From the NCBI GenBank assembly GCA_001599915.1, contig BCIG01000010.1, positions 310,001-374,000 on the forward strand: a stretch of DNA of 64,000 bases. The letters run 5' to 3'. Both the position numbers and the translations under genes were made by a program. This document shows, piece after piece, positions 33,295 through 45,053 of this stretch (position 1 is its first letter; every line of letters begins with the position of its first letter). Source of the stretch: Symbiotaphrina buchneri. Taxonomy: Eukaryota; Ascomycota; Symbiotaphrinales; Symbiotaphrinaceae. The notes below the pieces were generated by a model. The model saw only the letters and a program-made list of their open reading frames with translations, had not been told where the DNA came from and did no database searches.

Positions 33295-35017
33295 TCACTT
33301 CCTATCCAATGTGCTGTGCAGCGTGTGCTGCCTCATCAACAAGCTGACCAGCGCTCCTAGAACCGCAAGCCCTAGTGCGGTGAAAAATACGCCCTTCAGC
33401 GCCATCATATAGCACTCGAGGACACCTTCCTGCCAGTCGCTAGGCACATGCCTTATCTGGTCGAAGCTTTCTCTGAGTCTGCCAATGACCTCCTCCGCAT
33501 CTTTCCTGTCACCGAATTTGTCCCACAATTGGAATCGAAGAATGTTCTGGAATACAGCCGAAGATATAGTGATGCCTATTGTTCCACCAGTGGACCTGAA
33601 CGCATAGGAGGCGGAGGTTATGACGGCCTGGTGAGCGTGTGACACAGCAGCAATCAACGCAAGTAGCGAGACTGTCAGCATACCACCATAGCCACATCCT
33701 TCAAGGAAGAAATAGATAAACGGCGGCCAGACAGGTGTATTGAGATCCATCGTAGCTATGAGTCCAGCCGACAAGACAGCGACCAATTGAACGAAGATGT
33801 TGAGGATCCTATATTGTCCCGTCTTTCTCATGATAATGCCGGCACCTAGAGAGCCGACTGCAGCTCCGATCGACTGTGGGATTAACCGGACGCCTGCTTG
33901 GGTAGTCGAGAATCCTCGGACCTGAAAGTAGATGGGTCCGTAGAAGAGGAGTGAAAAGACAGACATGACACCAAACCAGTTGGTCAGACATGCGGAGAAA
34001 ACAGTCCGATTCAGCAGGAGACGAACAGGGATGATAGGCTCCGAGGCGATACGTTCTTCGACGTAGATGAAGACTAGCAGAAAGACGAATGAAAGTGGCA
34101 GAGAGCTGAGCACCAATGGGTGGGTCCAAGGAACGAGGTTGCCTCCCGAATTGAGGCCGAGTAAGAGTAGGACCAAAGACGTGACCAAAGTGAGCGCTCC
34201 TAGATAATCGATGCGCTTCAAAGGAGAGGTCCCAGTCTCTTTGACAGGAATCTTCACGGTGAAGAATACCAGTAGCCCGGAAAGGACGCAAAATGGTACT
34301 TGTATCAGGAACGCCCATCTCCAGCCTAGCGTATCGTTCATCCAGCCGCCGAAGACACCACCGACTCCCATACCAAAGCCATAGCTAATATTGCCGAAGC
34401 CTTGATACACACCTCTCTTGCGCAAGGGGACTAGATCTGAGGCCACGAACGTGGATATGGCCGTGAGTCCTCCGCCACCCATACCTGCCACAACGCGGCC
34501 TAAAATCATGACCCATTCTTCCTGTGCCAGACCACAAATGAGGTTTCCTAGGGCGAAGAAGGTGTTTGAGAACAGGAGCCCGGCTCTTCGGCCAAGAATA
34601 TCAGTTAGACGACCACTTAGCGGCTGCAGGGCGGCATTCGCTATCAGATATGCCGATGCTAGCCATGAAAGCAGCGACAGTGAATTGAAAGATGTGGATA
34701 TCGGGGCTGTAAGCGTCGCAATGACAGTCGAGTCTGCTCGGCGATTAGTATACAGTGGCATCATTACACGCACATATGCAAGGCATACCGAGGGCAGCAA
34801 GGAAGCTCCCAACCCATATACTGCTGAGGATAGGGATGAGTGTCCTTGCCGTAGGTTCTTCCGCGATTGGAACATCCGTCTCTTCCTCTGCGGCGGGGCC
34901 ATCTCCCCGCTCGATGGTTCCGTTATCGGGAATGCTCTTATTTCCATTTCCTAGCAGAGGGCTCTCTTCACTCGCCGATGGCCTGGAGCCAGTCGCTGCA
35001 TTCTCCTCTTCAGACAT
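33295..35017 (-). CDS. MFS transporter, DHA2-like (vacuolar basic amino acid/multidrug type)
   Basis: Two exons, 35017-34789 and 34733-33295, joined by a 55-nt GT-AG intron, give 555 residues. An acidic cytoplasmic N-terminus (about 70 residues, with an ESPLLG sorting-like motif) precedes 12 to 14 membrane segments. The splice rebuilds SFLAALDSTVIATL, the first helix of this family, with its membrane aspartate. Other marks are WLASAYLIANAALQPLSGRL, the loop motif GRLTDILGRRAG, and GWRWAFLIQVP. The best relatives I know are the yeast Vba vacuolar amino-acid carriers and related DHA2 drug exporters; substrate cannot be read from sequence. The dileucine-like ESPLL would fit vacuolar targeting. 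It is convergent with the Yju2-family gene, 224 bp away. Confidence 0.9.
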
Positions 35018-35378
35018 TGCCAATTGCTGGATAAGGATCCCTTGACGGCTGAAACGACAGGAAGCAGAGTATGAAAGCGGGACGGCCAAAGGTTCCCTGC
35101 GATAAAATAGGTACGGTGGTCGGAGATCAGCGCCAAACTGCCGAGGCTTTACCGAAGGCGTAATACCGATTATTCGAACGTTATCAGTACGATAGGAGTC
35201 GAAGAAAGGCATGTTGATCTGGAATTTGAAAGCCAGGTACAAGCTCCATTATGCGCAGCTAAACATACGTAAATAGAGCTCGCACTCGAATCATTATCAG
35301 CTATTTCATTCAGGATGAGACGGCTCAAGTTCATTTCTGGTGCATTTGCAAGGGTATCATGCTATGAATGTTCGACAA
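35018..35378. other. Intergenic region between two minus-strand genes
   Basis: About 360 bp holding the 3' end of the hydrolase gene and the promoter of the transporter. Nothing else is visible. Confidence 0.5.
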
Positions 35379-38056
35379 TTATCTAGACATCAACTCCGAG
35401 CCACTCATGGCTGTTACAAAACGCTCCGGTTCTGGCCTGGCTGTACACAGGTTCGTCCCATCTTCCGTGGCCGAACCAGTAATATCTTCTTTAGCCTCCT
35501 CCTTGCCCACCGCCGGCTCCGTAGGTGCAATTACGCCTTCCGCGCTGGTCAATGTGACTGTACTTGCATGAGCACCATCAGTGTCTGCGCCAATCATTTT
35601 GAACGGATACGCTAGAGCGCCTTTCGTTGGGCGGCTGGGGTTCGCTGGTTGCTCGTTTTCGTTATTTTGCACCTGTTCCCCACCCGGATTCATCCAAGAA
35701 GGAGTGAACTGTTCGGTCTCTGGAGCTTCGCCGCCGACTGCTCGTTTCTGCTCAAAAGTCTTTGCACCAGACGTATTTTGGTCCGCGCGCTCTTCGAAAG
35801 GGGCTTGTCCGGCATCAGTAACTCTTCGCCGGCGAGGCCTGGAGCGTCCTTCTTTTGTGGAGTTCCTTCGAGCCGGAGTGCCGCCAGAAGCGGCATTTGT
35901 TGTTGTGACCGGTGCAAAAACTCGCGCTTGCTTTTCCCTCTCGATCTAATACCTTGTTATGTGAATTCATGCTGAACACAGAGAGGTAGACTTACTGTCT
36001 CTTCATCGTGCTTACTACCCCACAAGCTCCATAGCATCAGGCCTATGCTCCTCGTCCTCTTCTCCTCTTCCGGCAAGTCCTTCAGTCTTCTTCCTGCGAG
36101 CGCAGATGGCGGAGGGACTTCATCGTTTCCGAACGACTCATAACCCTTAGCAATTTCTTTGATTCGCCGCTTTTGAACATTGCGCTTCTCACGAGCGTAT
36201 TTGCCATCCCATTTCTTTTTCGCGGCCATCCACTTTCGTACCGGACCTGGTTTGACCACTCCAACATCCTCTGGTCGCAGTTTCAGCGCTTCGAGTTCCG
36301 AAGCTGGCGGCAGGGGGTATATATTTCCGTGGCGGTCGACCCTTTCCCTGATCATATGGTTGCGGAAAGGAGGAAGAGGGTCGCCAGCTTTGCCCACTTC
36401 CCACTTTGAACCCCGCCTGGATTGGTCTTGCTTTTGACGCCTCCCATTGTCACCATCACCAGGCCCTTCGTTTGAAGCACTGTCACTCTCCTCAGAAATA
36501 AACGAAACGTCATCATCATCCATGATCTCAATCTCGGTCTTCTGAGCTCTGGCCAAAACCCATGCTCCAAACTGCGCAATAGAGCGATACATGTACTTCG
36601 CAGGGCGGGTGAAGCTTAGTGTTGGAGCCACGTGGCACAGGTCATCCCATACCTGCAATTGGACATCTGTAGGCTTGTACTTTTCTATCTGTTCCCTTGA
36701 TCCCGGGTTTTGGTCGAGAAAAGCATCTCCAGGGGGGTAACCAGCAGGATGAGCAGCTTTATGCGCTAAATAGATCTGCTCATCACGCAACATTTCTCCA
36801 CCACCAGTAAGGATCAATAGAGGCGGCAGACCACCAAGTGATGGTTGCAAAATAGGTGATACCAGAGGATGTGAGATTAGCTGATTAGTCGCATACATCT
36901 GGATTTGGTCCTTGATCTCAATCAGAGTCCCATCAAGCGTGATGGAAATGTGCCGGCCTCTGCCTGGGATTGTGTTGCCTCGGACTTTTCTACCGGTCCC
37001 GGTATTATGTGGAGTCTCGTGATCATCAACTTCAGTTTCACTAAAGCCCTGTACTGCTTCCTGTTCTGCTTCCCTTCTATGTTTCTTGTCGACGCTCTTA
37101 TCTACGTCGTTGATGATAGCTTGCCGCATGATGATCTCCATTTCGTCCTCGTTGGGAGGCGGCCATGCAGCAGACGGCCTTTGATGGAAACCGTGAGCTG
37201 GAATGTAATCATCGGAACCATCACCAGCCACACTAGGAAAGGAATGCGTCAAGTCCACCCATGGAGAGATCAGGATCGCCCCAGCGGGAAGAGGGAGCCC
37301 TTGATCCCGCAAGACAACCAGCATACTGACAACCATGCCGCCGCCCGCGGAGTCTCCGGCTAAGATGATGGTTGACGGATGCTGGCTGGTCAATAGATAT
37401 AGATAAGCAGCAAGACAGTCTTGTAGGCCACATGGGAAAGGATATTGCGGAGCAAGTCGGTACCGAGGTGCAAGAACTCGAGCCTTCAACTTCCTGGCAT
37501 GGCGCTGCATCTGATACCTATGCTCGTCCACGCTTCCAAAGAAGTATGCACCTCCATGCACATACAGCATAACTCTGTTTCCGGGGTCCACATTCCTTTT
37601 TCTCTCATTATAATCCGCTCTCATCTCGATCCACTCGGCCTTCATATCTTTATTACCTCTTCGCCACTGCCACCAACTCTCGCCCCCGACCTTCTGGACT
37701 CCATGGAGTCCCAATTCCTGTATTATAGCTCGCGCTGCCTCCCTTAGCTGCACAGCAGGAATCGTCACCTCCTCAACCTTGACCCAGCGCGGACTTGGTA
37801 CCCATTGGGACGTGAATGCCTGTACCTCTTCGACGGTATGATGAGATGCATAGAGCAAGAATTGCCGGATAAGGTTTAAGCCTTCATGATACGTGATGTC
37901 CCTCGTTGGTTTATCGCGCAAGGAGCGGCGATGCAAATACTACACATTATTAGTCACACTCCAATTTGAGCTCTTGATAGTACTCACATGAGAGAACCAA
38001 GTTTCAATGACAGTGGGTATCACTGCCGTGCCAACGGTGAGAGTATTGAGGACCAT
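35379..38056 (-). CDS. Alpha/beta hydrolase (hormone-sensitive-lipase type) with long disordered tail
   Basis: Three exons, 38056-37988, 37939-35996 and 35945-35379, give 859 residues. An N-terminal hydrophobic segment (MVLNTLTVGTAVIPTVIETW) suggests membrane attachment. The catalytic domain has the oxyanion motif HGGAYFFG (about 151-158) and the nucleophile elbow GDSAGG (Ser220). The later segments LILTGGGEMLRDEQ and WDDLCHVAP would supply the aspartate and histidine. An insertion of about 120 charged residues splits the domain after SFPSVAGDGSDDY. A long C-terminal region is disordered, basic and acidic in turn. Fold-3 family members hydrolyse esters of lipids, sterols or small molecules; the substrate is unknown. 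It is divergent from tsr2. Confidence 0.9.
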
Positions 38057-38569
38057 ATTGTACGTGTCTGGCGGAAAGAAAGATAAGATTATTGGAGGCC
38101 AGTACTGCACTTCGTGTACTCGTACACGATCATCCCAATTATGACACCTCAACTAATGAAAAGGACAGGAAGAAAAGAGAATGAGCTGCATTAGAAAAGA
38201 ACACCACGGGACTCCAATTACTACTACAGGCGGAGCTACCGCACATGAGATACGAAATGAGTAGGAAGGGAAGGTGCGTTGGGTGGGTGTGACCGGAAAG
38301 CCGGGGAGGAATGTCCGGGGACGGATCAACGTTCAGAACGGCGCCAAAGAACTGCCGCGTGTGTGGATGGGACGCATGAGGTCATAGCTTAGCTTCAACT
38401 CTTAGTGCAAAGTCCGGGGAATTTTGGCTTTTGCTTGGCAGCCAATCGCATCTGGAGACGTTGAAAAAGGCTAAAACCTTCGCAGAAAGAAAAGATCAAA
38501 AAAGCATGTGGTGATCGAAGTCAGTCCCAGATTCTCTTGCAACAGAGCTGCACTCGGCCATATCATCCC
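38057..38569. promoter_or_regulatory. Shared promoter region of the hydrolase and tsr2
   Basis: 513 bp between two divergent start codons. A TACGAGTACACGAAG-like stretch with a small inverted repeat (GTACTCGTAC) lies near 38115. No coding signal is visible. Confidence 0.45.
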
Positions 38570-39249
38570 ATGGCGACCACGAACTCAGCCCCGAGCGCGT
38601 CATCGCAGCCCGATGCACAAAATGCAGTGGCACAGGCAGGTAAGTTGCAATTACATGTTGTCTACTATGGCTCGATTGAGGCTGATCGGACCGGCGATGC
38701 GCAGAGAAAGTGCAAGCAAAGTTCGATCTCGGCATAGGATTGGCATTGGCTTCCTGGCCGGCTCTTACCCTGGCAGTCCAAAATCAATGGGGTGGACCTG
38801 ACAGCGCAGACAAGAGAGACTGGTTCGGCGGGGCAATATCGGATCTTTTCGTCTCCCGTCCAGACACGGACACGGAAGACGTCGAGACGGTGCTCCTCCA
38901 AGTCATGTTGGACGAGTTCGAAGTTGCCGTCGACGATGACAGCGCATTCGAGGTTGCGAAGACAATCATCGCTCTCAGGAAGAGCACGTTAGAAGGCGAC
39001 TTTCAGCAGGTGGACGACATGTATCGGCAGTGGGCAGAAAAGAAAGGCAAAACCACCGTTCAGTTCCAGAAAGTTGATCGCTCCGAGGAGGATGACGAGA
39101 CGGATTGGGACAGCGATGATTTGGAGGAGGAAGACGGTGAAGATGATGTTGATATGGCTGACGCACCGCCGCCTGCACCTAAGGAGAAACCAGCGCCTGA
39201 GGTGGACGAGGAGGGATTCACGAAGGTTGTGGGTAAGAAGCGACGGTAA
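38570..39249 (+). CDS. tsr2: Pre-rRNA-processing protein Tsr2
   Basis: Two exons, 38570-38639 and 38705-39249, joined by a 65-nt intron, give 204 residues. The N-terminal helical domain has LGIGLALASWPALTLAVQNQWGG, with the WGG motif that names the Pfam family, and LFVSRPDTDTEDVETVLLQVM. The C-terminal third is acidic (DDETDWDSDDLEEE) and ends in EGFTKVVGKKRR. In yeast Tsr2 escorts ribosomal protein eS26 (Rps26) to pre-40S particles; the acidic tail fits a chaperone for a basic protein. Length and order of parts are typical. Confidence 0.93.
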
Positions 39250-40006
39250 AGTGTGCAGTGAAAATTCTGGGCACAGGGTTGCCTGCAGGCGACGAGCATA
39301 TACTGCATAGTGGTGGCGTTCATACAGGCGTACCTGAGATGGATCCAAGATATTTTATGACGGAGGGCTCAGCGTGCTATGGCTAGCTACCTTATTCAAG
39401 ACATGAACCTGTACTGGAAATCCCACGTGGTGCCTCAGGGGACATCGCCAAGTGCTTGACAGCATTGGACAGCAATTACATTGAGAGCACTGATGGCCCC
39501 TGTGATGCAGAACTCGTAATTTTGCACAGTTGAACTTTCTATCGGCGATCAACTGGATCAATATGTCTCTCGTAGAAGAGCAATTGGATTCATTTGCACT
39601 CGCTGATCACACTGCGAACGGAACCTGTTCCAGTACACGCTGCTGTTCGTTAATGTCGAACGTTGCTTGTGCAAATACCTTGTGCCGGATGGTGGCGATA
39701 AGATAGCGGCCGAGTTATGGTGGATTTAGCAGTGTCCCGCAGCAGGTCAAAAAAATGGGTAGCTCCATCCTCCCCGAAGCTTCCATCCACGCTGCTCGGA
39801 ACATGCCGCTGCCCGAATGCATGCCAATGCACGTGTAGCAGCATCACACGTCGATGGAACATCGTTGCACCTGGTACATCAAGCCAACGACATCATCTAG
39901 ACACGCAAAAAATCTTCAAGTGGGCTGCGTATCTCGGGCATTCTGAGACGCACGTCGCACGATTTCGCAGTCAAAGCTCGATATCCGGCGTACCGGAAGC
40001 TAGGCT
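39250..40006. other. Intergenic region between tsr2 and the BSD gene
   Basis: About 760 bp with short unsupported frames only. It holds the tsr2 3' UTR and the next promoter. Confidence 0.5.
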
Positions 40007-41399
40007 ATGGATATTGCCTACGACCATATTCAGGAGGAGACCTTGTCTCCCGAGCAGCCCTCAGCTCAACGAGAGAATACGGGAGATGGAGAGAAGACAT
40101 TCAACGCGGAGCTGCAAGATGCTTATAAGGCCTTCTCCGCAAGCCCCTGGGGTGGAAAACTGGGTGGCTTTCTTGGGACGGTGAAGAAGCAGGTAAGCTC
40201 ACCGCCTGCCCGCTCATCGTGACGTGTTTGCCTAATCGGTTTCATGCAGGGCGAGTCTTTTTACGAAGAGGCAAAAAATGAATACAGCCAAGCAAGTGAA
40301 CAGGCGACCAAGGGATTGACGGACCTACGTGCAACGCTCGCTGAACGAACGCGTGCATTGTCCCTTAATCAATCGGGTGACAACGCTGCAGCCTCTTCGT
40401 CAACGGAGAAGAGTGATCTTCCAGTCTCAGATATTCCAGACGCTACCAATGTCGGCAGTACCGAGGCTTTGCAAGAGTCGGAGAGCATGCTCTCGCGTTT
40501 CAGGGTCGAAGCGGCCAAGCGTCTCAAGGACATTGAGAAGGCGGAAGACGCTGCGGACGAAGCTCTGTTGAGATTCGGCACCAACATCAGGAACTTCTTG
40601 CGTGATGCCGTCACCATTGCCCCTCCATCTGAGGATGGCCCCAAGAACAAAGATGGGACCAGCCAGGTATTGTTCGAAAGCAAGGATTCTGAGGGCCGGC
40701 GCGTGATCCACACAAATCGATACGATGCGCAGTTGCATGTGATTCACTCGTCAATGGACAGCTTCTTGAGAGATCCAGCTAGCAAGGAATACGAACCATT
40801 TAAGAACGATTTCAATGTTGAGGACCGGACTGATGACATAGCGAAGGATCTAGAAAAATATGAAGAGTTGCGCCGGGCCATGGGGAAGCTTGTCCCTGAG
40901 CGAGTAGACTATGCTCGGTTCTGGGCACGATACTACTTCTTAAGACATGTCATTGAGACAGAGGAGAAGAGAAGGAGAGAGCTACTCAAAGGTCGGACAT
41001 CATTCCTCTCCACTTGAACAAACATTAACTAATGGACCATCAGGTGCTGCTGCTGGTGACGAAGAAGAAGTCAACTGGGACGAGGACTCCGAATCAGAGT
41101 CCTCAACTCCCGCCGCTAACAAAGCCGAAGACGAGAAGAAGACTCCGTCCGTTGCATCCTCCTCAACCCTGAAGGCCAAAGATGCCTCGAACACTGCCAT
41201 CCCTGCCCCTGAGCCTGCTGCGAATGACTTGCTTAAGCCCGCCGAGGCCAGGAAGTCGGGAGACCAGCAGTCACAAGCTGATAGTGACGCCAGCTACGAC
41301 TTGGTCAGCGGTGCTACGAGCAGGGCGCCTGGCAGTCCAAAAGAGGACAAGAAGAAGGATGTTGTGGCCGAAGAGAGCGACGAGGAGGACTGGGAATAG
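40007..41399 (+). CDS. BSD-domain protein (Dos2-like)
   Basis: Three exons, 40007-40192, 40250-40991 and 41044-41399, give 427 residues. The protein starts with a region [35 protein letters not shown] typical of fungal Dos2-like proteins and shared with animal BSDC1/SYAP1-type proteins. A helical middle follows, then a BSD domain (about 240-305: [39 protein letters not shown]). The acidic tail contains [13 protein letters not shown] and ends [11 protein letters not shown] domains occur in TFIIH p62 and synapse-associated proteins; Dos2 function is poorly known. The two junctions are held by frame and by the domain. Confidence 0.88.
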
Positions 41400-42022
41400 A
41401 ATGGATTCCCGGGTAGGTTGGGTGCGGTGAGATATGACGGGTGATGTGATCTGTCGCCTCGTTGATAATGGCGTCGTCTAACCTTTTCATGCTCCGTCTC
41501 TTTCCGTTTCAAGGCTGGAGTTTTGGAGTCGTGGACTTGATACCGGGCAGGCGAAATCGCCTCATCGAAGGAACATTGTGTGCTTTATCAAGTGGTTGAC
41601 CATAGCTCTCAAAGCCGAGTAATACAGATTCATGATGGTCCGCACAGGTTGAAGAAGCTGCCCTTGATGAAAACATCTGTAAAAATCACCTTTTGAGATA
41701 CTCTACAATGTTTGCATGCGTGAAGATCCCCTTACCTGCTCTAGGATACCCCTCAAGTCATATATTGAGCTGATTTGGATCTGTTTAGCCTGGGCTAGTT
41801 TTATACATTGTTGTGGATGATGGACAAGTACTGGGCACACACATTTTGATGGTCAATATCGTTGTTGCTACCGATCAGTTATGAGTACTCTCGAATTTTC
41901 CATTTATTTCCCGTGGTATCAGCGAGGAAAAGCGCCTTTGCTATGCAGGTTGAATCACAAATCCATTCCTTATCAGTCGCTGGCAGAGCCAGCATCCTTT
42001 ATCGTGGCCATGACCCTCATGT
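41400..42022. other. Convergent 3' intergenic region
   Basis: About 620 bp between the ends of the BSD gene and the Ran-binding gene. No gene is visible; both 3' UTRs must lie here. Confidence 0.5.
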
Positions 42023-44472
42023 TCAAGACGGCGTAGGTCCAGTCCCAGGGCTCGTCCCGAGAGTAGAGTCTGTCTCTGCCGATAGCCCTCTGCCCAAAGG
42101 ACTCTTCACCTGCCTCAGATCTGGACGTCTTAGATAGGCCTGCCTATCCTTCTGCTGCAGGCTTCTAGGCGTCTTCGGCAAGGGTGAAGAGCGCTCTGGC
42201 GTATTCGAACGTGAGCGTAAGTATAACTGCTGAGGTGAAGGTGAGGAGGGAGCCATCCCCTCCGCCTGAGGAGACCACGTTCCTCCGTACTGCGGGCTTC
42301 CGATTGGATAAGGAGAATATGGGACATCCGCATCGTACTGCCGCTGCTGATAATCTTCTCCTCTGCGTTTGATGGGACTCTCATCATAGGGGTCAAAGCC
42401 GACCCTCCTTCGTGCTTCATCGCGGAGGCGCTTGCGGTGTTCGCTGTCAGCACCTGCACCAGTTGTGGAAGATTCGGAAAGAAAGAAGTTGAGGAGTTCG
42501 TCGTTGATGGAAAGATGAGAAGTCTGCTGAAATTGTTGAAGTGACGTCAATCGCATAAGCATCTCTAACAGGGATAAGGATGTGCGAATTGGGGGCAGCG
42601 AGCTCAAGACAGGCTGCGTCTTGACCAAGCCATTTTCCAATTGTGGAGAGGAAGTTGGGCTCTTGAGGTGCAGCCCAGAGAGAGCGCCAGCTAGGGAGGG
42701 TCCCAGGCTGCCCGGACTTGATGAGCATGTAGGGTGTCTTAGAGACTCCCGTGAATCATCTTCTCCCTCGTCTTCTTCGCTTTCCGAGTCTTCAGGCTCA
42801 GTGAACACTTCGAAAGCGAGCCACTCTGGATCTAGATTAGGTGGAAGATGCCACTGATCTTCGGGAGCAGTAGAGGGGCCTTCGGTCTTTCCCCCAGGCG
42901 CCGGTGACTCACGAGAAAGCTGAGCGTCAATTGCTGCTTGGCTGTCATCTCGTTCTTCATCGGCCCCGGTAGAAGCGGCTGATAGCTCTAGATCGTCATA
43001 CCACTCCTCCCTTTCCGCCATTCTGCGAGGGGGTATAGCATTGATATCTCGCCTCAACAACAATATGGGATTGTTTGTCTCTCCTTCGCTGCCAATGTTG
43101 AGAATCTTCCCTGTATCGGCGTAGAAGATCTTGGAAATCTGGTGAATAGGAAGCTTCTCCCGCACGCCGGCCAATTCCACATCGTCATATGGTCCAGGCT
43201 GTGCTTGATCATCCTCAAAGGTGTGTACTCGGCCATCGTCAAGGTCCTCGATGATGGAGAGCTCATAAGCGAATTCATCGGACTTGTCTTCGGCTGTAAT
43301 AGGAGCTTTGAAGTAGTCGTCTTCCCCTTCGACAGCCGAGGTAGCACCATGTTGGACCACCCGACCGTTTTCTGCTGCGGGTTCTGACCGCTGCTCATAT
43401 AACCAACCCAACGGGATCCTAACGATTTTCACGCGAGCTTTGTGGATGACCTCTTTCCACGTCGCCTCTCTCATTCCTTGTTCATCATGAATCCGGCTAG
43501 AATGCCCAGAAAAGAGCATGTATAGGGACAAGGTGAACGTAGGGCCAATTTGCACAGGATATCCCGGATCGGCGGAATATTGTGCATCTCCAGCTGTAAG
43601 AAAAGTGCTTGCCTGGAGGAGTCTAGAAGGAGAAACCGTAGCTGGTAAGCTTGTCGAAAGGCTAGCCCCGGATGTCGTGATAGCAAGGTTAATCAATGGC
43701 ACAGCATCCTCAATCTTCTGCAAAAGGCCTTTGATGTCCTGAATAATAAGCTTGAGTTCCAGTTCATGCTGGGCCCGCGACGACTTGAGCTGTGAACTGC
43801 CCCTTTCAAGCAATTCTTCAGCACTTGCAGCTTTTGCAAGGCGGACACCGAGGGATTGTATCTCCCAGCGTAAGGATTTTGTTAACGATACTGCAGACTC
43901 GAGTGATGTGTTACCGCGGGCAGAACTAGCTTGTTGTTAGCAGTCAGGCAGGGGAGACAATAACAAATCATTCATTAGCTCAATCATATCGATTGCTGGA
44001 GAGATGATCTACAGAAGTAGCGAGTCAGGAAAGAGTTCCAAAAACTTGAAGAAATAATATTCAATGATCTCTGAGCCACGATCAGGGAAAGGAAGAGATA
44101 TCAGCTCATCAAGTGCAAGGTTACAGACCCGTATCTTGCTTTCAAGCCGGTGTTGGAGGGTCTGAAGTTCTTTGCGTTCGGTTCCTTCAGTTGTCTATGA
44201 AGCTCAGAAGCTGATTCACTCTTTCAAGGGGAGCAACCTACCTTCAACAGCCGGGAGCACTGCTGCATGGCATAAGTACTTGTGATGGCAATGCCCGACC
44301 TTGTGAAAGTCAGCCGAACAGTAACTTGATAGGAAAGCCATTGAAAGTACCTAATGGCATAATTCATCGCCTGCTGCGTGACCTAGATATCGATCGGTTC
44401 AGCTGATCTCTTGCCCAAACGACCCAGTGTCTGATATATCGGTGGACGGACCTTGCCCAGAAGGACCTCCAT
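42023..44472 (-). CDS. Ran-binding protein, Yrb30-like
   Basis: Six exons: 44472-44452, 44382-44351, 44299-44242, 44194-44129, 44008-43965 and 43925-42023, giving 707 residues. The reconstructed start is MEVLLGKVTQQAMNYAIRSG followed by IAITSTYAMQQCSRLLK, matching fungal Yrb30-type RanGTP-binding proteins (Pfam Ran-binding). The next blocks are SPAIDMIELM, RGNTSLESAVSLTKSLRWEI and HELELKLIIQDIKGLL. A beta-rich part follows (PVQIGPTFTLSLYMLFSGH, IPLGWLYEQRS), then a long disordered acidic and serine-rich tail. Yeast Yrb30 binds RanGTP and protects it from GTP hydrolysis, affecting nuclear transport. One intron is 39 nt with a clear GCTAAC branch site. It is divergent from sup35. Confidence 0.87.
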
Positions 44473-45053
44473 CTTCGCCCGGTGTCAGGGAAACTCCCTA
44501 GATCTTCACTAGCACGGATTTTTGGAGACAAAATTGAGCCTCATGGATAGATGTCGTAGAGACTCATGCCTAAAGACTCGCATGCGCGCGATCCATTAGT
44601 TTATGCCACTACGTTGTTGCAGAGGTTCTGAAAGACAAACCCATTAAACAACACGCGACTAGGAAGACGCGACTGGTGATTGGTGGTGTATCGATACGGT
44701 GCGAGGAAAGAAAGTGCGTCATTGTTCACTCTGCCTAGCCGAAACAACCTCGACCCTGTGGCAGCAGCCGAGAAAAATAAAATACTGACGGAGTCGGTCA
44801 AGTCCTACTCCTCGACTCCAGGGATCCTCATCACGACCATCGCATCAAGGTAGCCCGGTCTTCACCCACAGGAGATAAGCAGTTTTTGATTCCCTGAGAG
44901 GGCGGGCTCGTTGGACGACCGTCCGCTTGTGTGACGAAGAAGTTTGTCTTGATCCACTTGGCGGCGCTAAACCGAGGGGTGTGGGGGTGTCAAAGTGAAG
45001 AAGACAACAGGCAGCTCTGATCAAGGCTTGTCGATCACAAGAATCAAACAAAC
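44473..45053. promoter_or_regulatory. Shared promoter region of the Ran-binding gene and sup35
   Basis: 581 bp between divergent start codons. Only short unsupported frames are present. Confidence 0.5.

Noticed and set aside
44383-44451. In-frame VRPPIYQTLG extension in the first exon of the Ran-binding gene
   Set aside because: Leads to a stop; splicing at AAG/GTCCGT to CTAG/GTCACG gives the family-like N-terminus instead.
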